This document shows positions 22,220-32,283 of a stretch of DNA of 64,000 nt, piece by piece. The translations under genes were made by a program, and so were the position numbers. This stretch comes from Astropecten irregularis (lineage: Eukaryota; Echinodermata; Asteroidea; Paxillosida; Astropectinidae). The notes under the pieces are model-generated. The model made no database searches. It had not been told where the DNA came from and saw only the letters and a program-made list of their open reading frames with translations. The number at the start of each line of letters is the position of its first letter. Within the stretch, counting starts at the first letter, position 1. The stretch is from NCBI GenBank assembly GCA_963971285.1, contig OZ020249.1, positions 9,536,256 through 9,600,255 on the forward strand. Direction: 5' to 3'.

Positions 22220-22770
22220 GTTACCCCTTTGAATAAAATTGGCAGGTCTACTCACCACCCTCTCAAAATCAACTTCCACATGACTGAATTATTTTTTCAG
22301 TCATATATTTTTTTTATCGAAGGGTTGAAATTATTCCCTTGTTAAAACCGTGAAAGCTGAACACATAATTTTCCATTGAGCCTAAATATTTTTGCCGCAA
22401 AATTGCATAAATAGGCCTACAAACGATTGGGTGCTTTTTAACCAAATTTGTTTGGGATTTAGACATCATGTGTCATTTTCCTTACGTTGACACAGACCAG
22501 TGTCATGAATATCATAAGCAAATCTTCATTATTTTAACCTAGCTACCCCCAAAATACAGTTGGAAATTTACAAATTGCAGGGCACATTATTTGTCCATAG
22601 TTTTTTGCCTTTTTAATGTTGAACACATCTGTAAGTCAACAATATTGAATTTTATAATTGCAATTTGCATTTTTTTTATGACACTTTGTACATATTACAA
22701 CCCCCTCCTTCATAATAAACATTTCCACCAGTTTTATTTTAGATGATTCACACATAGTATACAAATTGCT
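22220..22770. other. Unassigned AT-rich intronic sequence
   Basis: Part of BRSK intron 1. No exon, RNA gene or repeat terminus recognised. Confidence 0.4.
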
Positions 22771-22774
22771 TTAA

Positions 22775-23117
22775 ATAAAGGTAATATCATACTAGTATGG
22801 TTTTTATCAAAGAAATACAGATTCATGTGCAAAAATACCACTTGGGAGGGGGGGGGGGGACAGAAAATTCCAGTCCCATACGTTGCCCACTTTTTGAGGA
22901 AACAGTGAAAAACAGCCACAGTATTTCTTAAGTCTTTTCTCTAAAAGATCAAAAAGATTTCCGGTCGTTGTTTTACTAATTTCTGAATAAATACACCATT
23001 TCAGGTGGAAACATTTTAAGGGTATGTTTCTACCACCACCATCGCAATACCCTGTAAGTTATACGTAAATCTGTAAACATTTCTGTTTTGGTTTTTTACC
23101 ATAGCATGATACGATCT
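22775..23117. mobile_element. TTAA MITE family A
   Basis: Left end is a diverged aggtaatatcatac after TTAA at 22771-22774. It contains the internal cccatacgttgcccacttttt block and the right end tagcatgatacgatc, followed by TTAA at 23118-23121, which is shared with the neighbouring family C element. A G-run (GAGGGGGGGGGG-type) sits at about 22847. Confidence 0.75.
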
Positions 23118-23121
23118 TTAA

Positions 23122-23489
23122 AGGGAAGGCCTGGTACAGAACTGTTTTTTGCAACAAAACCGTTGCTGACAGTGAAAGCACATTACAGTATGTAATCCAT
23201 CATACGTGTACAACCTTAACTGACAAACCTGTAGAAGTTCAATCAGCCTTCTGGGTCATGAGAAAATAGTAAAAACCTGTTTACACATTTCAACTATATC
23301 AATTATGCCATTTATGCGTTCATAATAAAATGCTTTAATATAATAGTTTCATTAATTACTCAACGAATATGGCATTTCAGACAAAAACATTTTGTGGGAT
23401 GTTTCCTCCTATCATCACCATTATCCTGTGTAAGATATGAATCTGTGATCTTGAAGTGTATTTTGTCTTACTGATTCTGTACCATCCCT
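23122..23489. mobile_element. TTAA MITE family C
   Basis: Terminal repeats AGGGAAGGCCTGGTACAGAA and TTCTGTACCATCCCT, with TTAA at 23118-23121 and 23490-23493, bound a 368 bp non-coding element. It abuts family A with a single shared TTAA, implying insertion of one beside or at the edge of the other. Confidence 0.75.
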
Positions 23490-23645
23490 TTAATATAATA
23501 TCGTGTAATTTATTAATTAACAATTTCAATTAAGGCTTGTGTGTGAATGAATTTTAATGACACAACTTTGAGTTTGACATCCTTCATAATTATTATCACA
23601 AATAGTGACTGCTAGGAATTATGGGATGCACATGGGTCGGTATAC

Positions 23646-23787
23646 AAATAATGAATGTTTATGAGTGTAATGGTAAAAATAATTTCATGAGGTGACAGAT
23701 GGACTGTCCGAGTGGAATTGAACATTCCATCTGTCACCGAATGAAATTATTTTTTCCATTCTACGAATGTGAAACATTCATTATTTG
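23646..23787. repeat. Inverted repeat, ~60 bp arms
   Basis: aaataatgaatgttt at the left is mirrored by aaacattcattattt at the right, and gtgacagatgga pairs with tccatctgtcac around a 21 bp centre. Further out, ttatataacatctaagtaga (23787) is inverted relative to about 25057-25075, enclosing the foldback element at 23883-24903. Confidence 0.7.
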
Positions 23788-23874
23788 TTTTATATAACAT
23801 CTAAGTAGATCTTTGTCATTGGAGGATAACATTTTAAGAGTTAGCGAGACAAAAAAAGCTTGACCAATCACGTA

Positions 23875-24911
23875 TCAGAGTCGGGTGCCAGTCAACTCGG
23901 TCCGTAACCAACTCGGTCCGAGTCAACTCGGTCCGTGACCAACTCGGTCCGAGACCAACTCGGTCCGAAGCCAACTCGGTCCGTGACTAACTCGGTCCGT
24001 GGCCAACTCGGTCCGAGGCCAACTCGGTCCGTGACCAACTCGGTCCGTATCCAACTCGGTCCGTGACCAACTCGGTCCCTATGGGAAAACGTACACAAAC
24101 AAGAATCCATGCAGTTTGCAGCAGCAGTGTACATGTACAACATGTAGGCTACTTGCATTAATGTTTTTTAATGTCATCATAACATAAAGTGTTTTGCTTG
24201 TGGCTGAAACCGTGAGGAAATAAATTATGTCTTATTATAATGATACCATAATTATTTGATAAAATGGCACAAAACAATTTTAATTAAAATACCAATTAAA
24301 TTATACACGAAATCAAATGCCTTATGAAAACGTGCTTTTTATGTTTAAATTAATAAATCAATTAATGAATAATAATGATGATTGTTTTGTGTTTTTGTTT
24401 TTGATTTTTTAGCTTTGTTTTAATTAATCTGTGTATATACATAACATAATTTAATAATATTATAAGATTTATAAATGGCAGGTTGGGAAGGCACGTCTTT
24501 TGATGACAGGGTTTTTTTTTGTGTGTGTTTTTTTAAACTTTTTTTCAGGCCCTGGGCAGCACCTGCCAATGTATTTTTCATTCTTTTACGGTTTTTTAGA
24601 TAATAAATGAATAAATAAATAAATAGGCCTAAATAAATAGTTAAATTCACGCAATTTGCGAGACTACGTACTCGTTTTCCTGCAACAAAATTACCAGACG
24701 TTTTTGCGTGCATTTTCCCATAGGGACCGAGTTGGTCACGGACCGAGTTGGTCACGGACCGAGTTGGTTACGGACCGAGTTGGCCTCGGACCGAGTTGGT
24801 TACGGACCGAGTTGGTCATGGACCGAGTTGGTTACGGACCGAGTTGGTCACGGACCGAGTTGACTCGGACCGAGTTGGCTACGGACCGAGTTGACCTGAA
24901 ACCTCAGAGTC
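23875..24911. mobile_element. Foldback element with 16-17 bp tandem-repeat arms and 8 bp duplication
   Basis: The element spans 23883-24903, flanked by TCAGAGTC (23875-23882 and 24904-24911). The left arm (to about 24080) is about a dozen tandem copies of CAACTCGGTCCGTGAC; the right arm (from about 24722) is the inverted GGACCGAGTTGGTCAC. Outer ends GGGTGCCAGTCAACTC and GAGTTGACCTGAAACC are imperfect inverted repeats. The ~640 bp middle is AT-rich with no gene. The architecture resembles Drosophila FB and sea-urchin TU foldback elements. Peptides such as RTELVTDRVG from either strand are repeat translations. Confidence 0.85.
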
Positions 24912-25112
24912 CCTGGCATGCAATGGTACAAATCGGATGGCACCAAAAATGCACGATGGATGGAACAAATTTCAACGGTTGTGACGTAAGCCATGAATTG
25001 GTCTATTTATCAAATATCACGTGACATACAATCCATCAATCAAATGACAAGGATCTACTAAGGTGTTATATAATATTTGCTTACTTTTGGACAGTCAAAG
25101 TGAAATGATGTA

Positions 25113-25360
25113 AACCCCGAGATTGACTTCAACCGGGTTGAAATCAACCCTGCACCTGACCGGACCAGGGTTGAGATTTTTCACCCCGGGTTGAAAAAGG
25201 CAACTTGTGAATTTAATTGTGTTGAGTTCGCCAAGGGACGACGGTGGGTTCGCGAGAGCAAGTGTGAAACGACCCTGGGTTGAACGCGGGGTTGAAAAAT
25301 CAAACTTCAACCCAGGGCAGGAGTTCGCCCCGGGTTGAAAGCTTGCAGTGTGAAAAGGCC
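25113..25360. repeat. CCGGGTTGAA-rich inverted repeat element
   Basis: Multiple copies of caaccctggg, ccccgggttgaa and ggggttgaaa in both orientations form a compact inverted-repeat structure. No terminal duplication could be fixed. The open frame 25095-25427 is a by-product. Confidence 0.5.
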
Positions 25361-25494
25361 TATGTAATTGTACATGATGTATTTGTAGGGCCCTATGAAT
25401 GTCAGACTTTATGTAACATGCCAACATTGCTTGCTATGTAATGTAATGCATTTGCACCACGTGTGCAGTAAACACATGTATTTATGGTGGCTTT

Positions 25495-26002
25495 AAAGGG
25501 ACATCGCAAACAAATATTGACGCCAATATTCACGCCAATATTCACGACTTTTACCCCAAGTCGCAAATATTGACGCCAATATTGATGCCAATATTTACGA
25601 CTTGGCCTCAAATCGCAAATATTGACGTCAATATTCACGCCAATATTCACGACTTGGCCTCAAGTCGTTAATATTGACGCCAATATTGACGCCAATATTC
25701 ACGACTTGGGCCCCAAAGTCGCAAATATATACGCCAATATTGATGCCAATATTCACTACTTTTACCCCAAGTTGTAAATATTGACGCCAATATTGACGAC
25801 AATATTCACGACTTAGCCTCCAAGTCGTAAATATTGACGCCAATATTTACGCCAATATTCACGACTTGGGCCCCAAGTCGCAAATATTTACGCCAATATT
25901 GACGCCAATATTCACGACTTGGGCCCCAAGTCGCAAATATTTACGCAAATATTGACGCCAATATTCACGACTTAGCCCAAGTCCTAAACCCACTCAGGCG
26001 TT
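25495..26002. repeat. Palindromic tandem block, CAATATTGACGCC / CGACTTGGGGCCCAAGTCG type
   Basis: About ten cycles alternate AATATTgACGCCAATATT and the palindrome CGACTTGGGCCCCAAGTCG. The left end is ggacatcgcaaac; the right end is aacccactcaggcg. An inverted relative lies at 30971-31245. Minus-strand open frames repeating VNIGVNIGVNI arise from it. Confidence 0.85.
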
Positions 26003-26009
26003 AATTTTT

Positions 26010-26820
26010 TTTACAGCAAATTGGGGCGTCCGTTTCCTACACCGTCTGGCACCCAGACCCACAAATCTTATGGGACGAAGTGCAAAAAGTCTTCTAGAAA
26101 ATTATTTTTGTGGCCACCACCGAGGGAGGGGCTGAATTTTGCACCAGTTGACCATTAGGACATGCTGATCATATAATTATTTGCTTGTTCCCCTTGTGCA
26201 AAAGTGCCACGTTTGGGAGAAATTCGGCAAAAAAGGTTGAGGGCGAAAACACGGACATATGGGGCAAGTTAGGTTTTTTCGCGTGCACTCTATGAAAATT
26301 TCGCCACCAATTTCATAGCGTATCACTATCAGTAAAGTACATTCATGAGTCATCGAGAAGGAACGTACGGGTTTCCTTCTCAAAACCCCACTTCTTAATA
26401 CTTTAGTAGTCTTTTGGCTGTGATTAAAAAATCTGATTATTTTAATGATTGCCTCCCCAGTTTTGATAATTAACATGATTTGAAGAGTTATTATTGAATA
26501 AAGATTGATGAAGATGTTGGAAAACACTGACTTCTTTTCTTGATAATATTTCTGAATTAGTGTGGCAAGGCAATCTAAAAGATTTGTTTTTTATAATTAT
26601 TTTTTTTTCATAATAATTATATTGACACAAAAATTCAAGCATAGAACAGTCACCAAAATCTTTATAACACATAAAATGTGCATGTATTTATTTTTTTTCT
26701 TTCAGGAACTGAGTACACTAACATTATACCTTAAAAATACCACTATTAACAAACTATCAAGCCTATACTTTACAGTGGCAATGAAGGTAACTGTCCTACT
26801 TAGATGCCCTAGATATTTGT
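26010..26820. other. Unassigned intronic sequence
   Basis: Overlapping open frames on both strands (26177-26527, 26442-26672, 26562-26909) show no family signature. No repeat terminus recognised. Confidence 0.4.
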
Positions 26821-26829
26821 CTTATGATA

Positions 26830-27251
26830 CCTGTGTAATGTCAGACAAGTCGACCGGTGGGACAACTCGACTTGAGACAGGTCGACCGGTGAGACAGGTC
26901 GACCGTTGAGACAGGTTGACCGTTGAGACAGGTCGACCGGTGAGATAGGCCGAGACAGGTCGACCGGTGAGACAGGTTGACCGTTGAGACAGGTCGACCG
27001 GTAAGACAGGTCGACCGGTAAGACAGGTCGACCGGTGAGATATATACCGTGTATCGAAGCATTTTGAGCCCACGGGAAGCCGTGAAACGCTTTGATACAC
27101 GGTATATATCTCACCGGTCGACCTGTCTCACCGGTCGCCCTGTCTCGGCCTATCTCACCAGTCGATCTGTCTCACCGGTCGACCTGTCTCAAAGGTCGAC
27201 CTATCTCAAGTTGAGTTGTCCCACCGGTCGACTTGTCTGACCCCCCTGTGT
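26830..27251. mobile_element. Foldback element with 17 bp GTCGACCGGTGAGACAG arms
   Basis: Tandem copies of ACAGGTCGACCGGTGAG run to about 27040. A short inverted centre follows (ccgtgtatcgaagc, then gctttgatacacgg), then the inverted tandem arm to about 27238. Terminal GTCAGACAAGTCGACCGGTG pairs with CACCGGTCGACTTGTCTGAC. The flanks carry CCTGTGT on both sides (26830-26836 and 27245-27251). Six overlapping open frames here are repeat translations. Confidence 0.82.
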
Positions 27252-27299
27252 TCACTAATATGACAGAATTTTTCAACCTGCTATTAAAGTAAGGGGTGA

Positions 27300-28270
27300 C
27301 CGAGCATAACTAATGTGATCGAAACAGTTCTATATACATGTACATGACATGTACATGACATATACTCAAGCATTGTAAATAAACATGTTCAACGTTGACA
27401 TAATTAATGGTAGAAAATATGTACGTACATACGGTGCAAGGTCTCATACATCCCACTTTCATAAAATTGGGTTTAAGATGTCAAAATAATCCCCTTTACT
27501 TAACAATCAAACCAAGTATTGTACTGATTTCTGCTAAATAATTATTGTCCCATTAATAAGTACATGACAACAATATACAGTAAAAATTAAACCTTTTTGA
27601 GTATGATGGCATAATTCATGTTGTGTATGTTTCAGTGTACAATAATACAAACATGGTAAACTCAACTTCCAAGGTAGATGTGCATTATATGTGCACAGAG
27701 CTGAAGGGTGTAATTTTTCCCTGAGATGAAACTGGGAAGTCTTTTAACATTTTCATTCAAAAATTTATATTAGTTTTAAACCGTACCGTTTTATGTAGCT
27801 TCAAAATAATATGCACCAAAGTCATACTTGTCAGTAAGCTGTAAAACTGCTATCTGCCAATGAGTGATGGTGGCATAACTTAAATTATAAAGGCATCATT
27901 TAAAGTTCCATATACTCAGTGAACTGAAATACAATATTTCGATACACACATCAAATAAATAAATGTTCAATTTTGATAAATCAGAAAAGCCTGATAAATC
28001 TGCAGCTTTTCAAAAACTTTGAAAGTACTGTATTTATTTGAGTTTTCTACAAGTATCCCAATAACAACACTTTGAGACAGGCATGTTTTGCAGTATTAAA
28101 AACAATCCCATTCTGCAGACTGCTAAGAAAAGATGGGCTGCAACTAATTATGGAGGCATAGTTGAAAGTTTTATCTGGAGAAGTATCACAAAAAAGCTGC
28201 AGATACACAAACCCATTTAAGTACACATGTACATTGATGAAACATAAGACTTGAAGCTATGCATGGTGGA
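27300..28270. other. Unassigned intronic sequence with ACATGTAC repeats
   Basis: No exon or RNA gene seen. Contains several gtacatgacatgtacatgac motifs near 27340. Confidence 0.4.
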
Positions 28271-28280
28271 AGTACTAAAA

Positions 28281-28510
28281 GAAGGTAGGTTTGCGATGAC
28301 ACCATGTAATCTATTCTGCGAGAGTGTTTGTTTCTGAGAACTTGAACCGGTGGAAGTTATCTCGACGTTCAGAACAGTGTGCTCTGTTCGTCCTCAGGAG
28401 AGTGACTGAGGATAAACAGAGCACACAGTTTCAAGATAATACCATCGGTTCTTCTCAGAACCACACACTCTCACAGAAAATATTACATGTGTCACCGCAA
28501 ACCTACCTTC
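28281..28510. repeat. 230 bp near-complete palindrome
   Basis: GAAGGTAGGTTTGCGATGAC at the left is matched in inverse by GTCACCGCAAACCTACCTTC at the right. Pairing continues inward through gagagtgt, ttctgag and agcacaca to a short centre near 28395, so almost the whole element is one long hairpin. No convincing target duplication. The open frame 28324-28533 is not a gene. Confidence 0.8.
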
Positions 28511-28519
28511 TTTCAAACA

Positions 28520-29410
28520 TGCATGTTATGTAAACCCAAACCATTACTTGTTATTGAGCATGTTAAGGTACATGTACACTACAGTTTGTGAATACATGTA
28601 CTTTCATGCACATGGTGTGCGTATTTTACGTAAATGACAGAAAATGAATGTCATTGATGGTATATTACTACATACAGGACAAAAATCTAATGCAACACAG
28701 CACGTCAAATTCTAAGCGTAATTTGTTCTTGTACTCCCTCGATTCGTTGGTGGACTGTCCTCATCACTGCACGTGCCTCGTGTCATAATCAGCCACTGCA
28801 TGAGAAGTCGGTGCTATGAGTGGAGAAAAAGAAAAGAAAAGAAAAGAAAAGTGGGTCTCGATAAGCTGTTAATATGGATTGCAAATATTGATGTAGATGG
28901 AGTGCGGAAGGACAAAGCTTACAATATTCCAATTCAGTAATAAATTGACCCATAGCCTATCATTTTTGTAATTTGACATTCATATGCCAACCCAGCTTTT
29001 CATACAGGGCCTGAAATTGAAATTGACATTAATAAGACATAATGTAGTTAAGTTCTATTCCAAAATAAAAATATTTTAGCAAGCATTTGACAAATGGTTG
29101 TCCATATCAGGAAACCTTGAACACGATGATATTAATAAACCACCTGGCACCTGTATATGCCACACACTCAAACAACGCCCTCACTGAGGAAAAAACAAGC
29201 AGAACGCTTAACCAAAGCTGCCTGGTGTAAAAAAGTTAACATGACATCAGCATACCAGCAGTGCTGCACATTATGCAAGTGTTATGCAAGGGGTCTAAAC
29301 ACGGGTTTCTTAGATTTTGATCACAACTTCAAAACGAGGCACTATCACGCATGTGCACTTTTCGAAGTGTAAACCCGTGTATTGTCAAATATCCCTCTTC
29401 CTTAATGAAA
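28520..29410. other. Unassigned intronic sequence
   Basis: Contains a short (AAAAG)n run near 28828-28850. No exon with paired splice sites was recognised; the open frame at 29157-29372 lacks any family signature. Confidence 0.4.
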
Positions 29411-29416
29411 ACTCAC

Positions 29417-29525
29417 CTACAGCTTGTTGGCACTGTCTTTTTAATTCATAGCGATCACCACTCTTCAACACTCCCAATGATTTCAACTCATCATCAGACA
29501 TAGAAGGAATCATGGAGGAAGTCAC
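29417..29525 (-). CDS. SAM-like domain exon on the minus strand
   Basis: Read on the minus strand, a tttcttaaag acceptor precedes 109 bp that end at a strong donor (GCTGTAG/gtgagt). The open frame reads VTSSMIPSMSDDELKSLGVL then KSGDRYELKRQCQQAV, 36 codons plus one base. The pattern (M/L)SDDELKSLGV-x-x-x-GDR-x-x-L resembles the C-terminal helices of a sterile alpha motif domain, in which a conserved L-G and G-x-R precede the long last helix. No partner exon was identified on either side. It lies inside BRSK intron 1 on the opposite strand, so it would belong to a nested or overlapping gene, or to a transposon-derived protein. Product otherwise unknown. Confidence 0.45.
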
Positions 29526-30044
29526 CTTTAAGAAAAACATAATCTTTAGTAAACATGCTGAACACAAGCCATTGAAAAGGGGAATTGTAGTTAGTACTTT
29601 AAATGAGGGGTATAGGAGGTAAAAAACTACATACTTCACTTAGTTCATCATGGGAACTGTCACTCGAGTCCAGGACTCGGCCTGAAGTTGTCATTTTATT
29701 GACTTGCACTCGACTTAAGTCTTGAGTTATGTTAGGCAAGAGACTCTGACTTGACAAGTATGACTCAAACTCAACATTTAAAATGTATTTGCCTTTTAAA
29801 CAACAATCTTAAAATTTTGTCAATGATTTGACATCATTAAATCATATAAACAGTAAACAACTGTAGGATTGCAAATAATAACATTTCAGCATTAATACAA
29901 GTAAAGTGCTAACAATTTATACATCTCTAAGAAAGCAACAGCAGCATTGTAAACATAACTATGACTTACGAGTACTGTACCTTGCACTGATCAAAATGGA
30001 ACAACCTAAAACATATTGATGGGTTTAAGTAATTCAAGTCGGGG

Positions 30045-30226
30045 GCTGGTCATGTCATTCTCCGCTCTCCCCCAGGCAAGCTCGGCCCCAACAAGAAGTC
30101 GCCCCCAACAAAGTTGCCTCCTAACCAGCTGGTTTGAGGGTGAATTTGTTAAGGGCATCTTTGTTGGGACCAACTTTGTTGGCAGAAACTTTGTTGGGGG
30201 TAAGTTTGCTGGGGTGACATGACCAG
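30045..30226. mobile_element. Short foldback-like element with AACTTTGTTGG repeats
   Basis: GCTGGTCATGTCA and TGACATGACCAGC are terminal inverted repeats bounding 182 bp. The interior has about five imperfect copies of aactttgttgg-type sequence on the right and cccaacaa-type copies on the left. The overlapping open frames (30006-30236, 30016-30222, 30121-30342) are translations of it. Confidence 0.6.
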
Positions 30227-30970
30227 CATTCTTCAAGACAACATGTGTGTAAAAACATAGTTTTGGTAGTCCTAAAACTCATCATAATAAGGGGGGGGGG
30301 TGACAGGTGGAATGGAAGTAATGATACTGGGCTGGCTTTCATAATAATTAAGGTGAGGAATGGGTTCAGTTAGGTGAGGGGCTATTTTTACAAATATGAT
30401 TATAATCGTCAGTGTACCTGTTGTCGAGGTATCAAGTTTTTGAGGATTAACCTCCTATCATTGGTATATAGCGACTCCCAGGCCTGTATCACACAATCAG
30501 TTGATTTGTTTTATATATGTACGTGCTCCCCGCAAGCCGAAACTACATGTCATCAACAGTTAACTTCTGTATGTGACTTTTTGTCTTGCTTGGAATAATT
30601 AATGCCTACGTTACACCCTCGAAAACCGGTACATCGAGGATTGGGGGCCTACATGTACATTGTAATTTAGTAATATGAATCCCCAGGAAGACAACCGCAA
30701 GTGGAACAACTCATTTCGGGTCACTTTAATGACAAACATAAATAAAGTAGGCCTAATATTATAAGAAATACAATTATATTTACCCGGTTTTCAGTCTCCA
30801 TTTTCGCGAGGCGGAGTGGCATGCGTACAGCATAGCATGCATAGAGCTGGTACAACACCGCATGCAGTTAGTGATAAAAAGCAATCAGTGCACGCAACCA
30901 CGAGCGAGACGGGTGCACCAGACTATTTGATAACCTACCGAGCTACCTAGGTTACTAACAAAATCCAAAA

Positions 30971-31245
30971 ATTCACGCCTGAGTGGGTTTGCGACTTGGG
31001 GCCCAAGTCGTGAATATTGACGTCAATATTGGCGTCAATATTTACGACTTGGGGTCCAAGTCGTGAATATTGGCGTCAATATTGTCGTTAATATTTGCGA
31101 CTTGGGGCCCAAGTCGTGAATATTGGCGTCAATATTGTCGTCAATATTTGCGACTTTAGGCCATGTCGTAAATATTGGCGTCAATATTGACGTCAATATT
31201 TACGACTTGGGGTAAAAGGGTGAATGTTGGCTGAAAAAATGTATG
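30971..31245. repeat. Palindromic tandem block, inverted relative of 25495-26002
   Basis: Starts attcacgcctgagtgggttt, the reverse complement of the right end of the first block. It then repeats GACTTGGGGCCCAAGTC and AATATTGACGTCAATATT-type palindromes about four times and ends at tgtatgcgatgt. The 5 kb between the blocks carries two other foldback elements and the SAM-like exon. Confidence 0.8.
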
Positions 31246-32283
31246 CGATGTTTTGGGCAGCTCTCCTTAAATTGTGAAGGAGCTCTTTTTTTCGCTCTCC
31301 TTGGAAAACATTAAGGAGAGCGGAGGAGAGTGATCACTATCACTCTCCTTAAAAATCAAGGCCTGACATGCACTGTTCATTACTTTGTAAAATAATAATG
31401 TATGTTTTATACTGAGCCATCAATGCCATGCAAACGCCCCGTCCATTCAATTTTTATTTTGAAATTTTCAAATTGAGACTCTTTTTGTCGTTTAACCTAA
31501 AAGTGGTTATCAGCACTCCTAAAGTGCCTTACATGATGTACATGTAAATGACAATAGACCCATTGTTTATATTTCTTTTGTGACACACAATAGTTTGACC
31601 AATCAAGAATAAACTGTCTAAAATGACCAGAATATTGCACTTAAATTGCCAAAATGCAAATTATTTCTTTGACAGGTTTGACAAGAGGTTGCAATTGCAG
31701 ATTATTATTGAAACATTTCAGTACGTACATAAACGTAGTATTAACTCAATGTGCATACATATGTACTGTTGGGAGTATTACTTGCACCTTTAATTAAAGA
31801 TACTACTTTGGTAGTATACCAAAATGAAAACCTTTACAAATTTACCTGTGATTAACCTGTCATTATAAACATGGACCTGGTACAGACATACTGTTAAAAC
31901 TTTTCTGCCTAAAATGCTGTGTTTTTCCAGAAATGAGTAAAACAAAATACAGAATGACAATTTTTATCTGTGAGATCAAAACATCACAATTACAAAAGAC
32001 CATGATTAGGCTTACCTCACAATATCCCTGTAACTATTCATTGCTTGCAACTGTTTTTCACTGTTTTTGTACTGTTTGTTTCCAATGATCAATTTGAATT
32101 AAGCTGAAAATTTAACAGGTTTATTTAAGAATTATTCCATGACAAATTAAATTGTGCACAGACCGCAGAGCTGTTCCATCAACATTACCATTAATGCTTT
32201 GTCAAAGAAATACAGATTTATCGGCAAAAATATCAAGGAAGAAACAGTAACAGTGAGTCATCTGTGAAAACAATGAAAAATGG

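Noticed and set aside
23892..25024. Frames repeating RTELVTDRVG-type peptides on both strands
   Set aside because: Translations of the foldback tandem arms.
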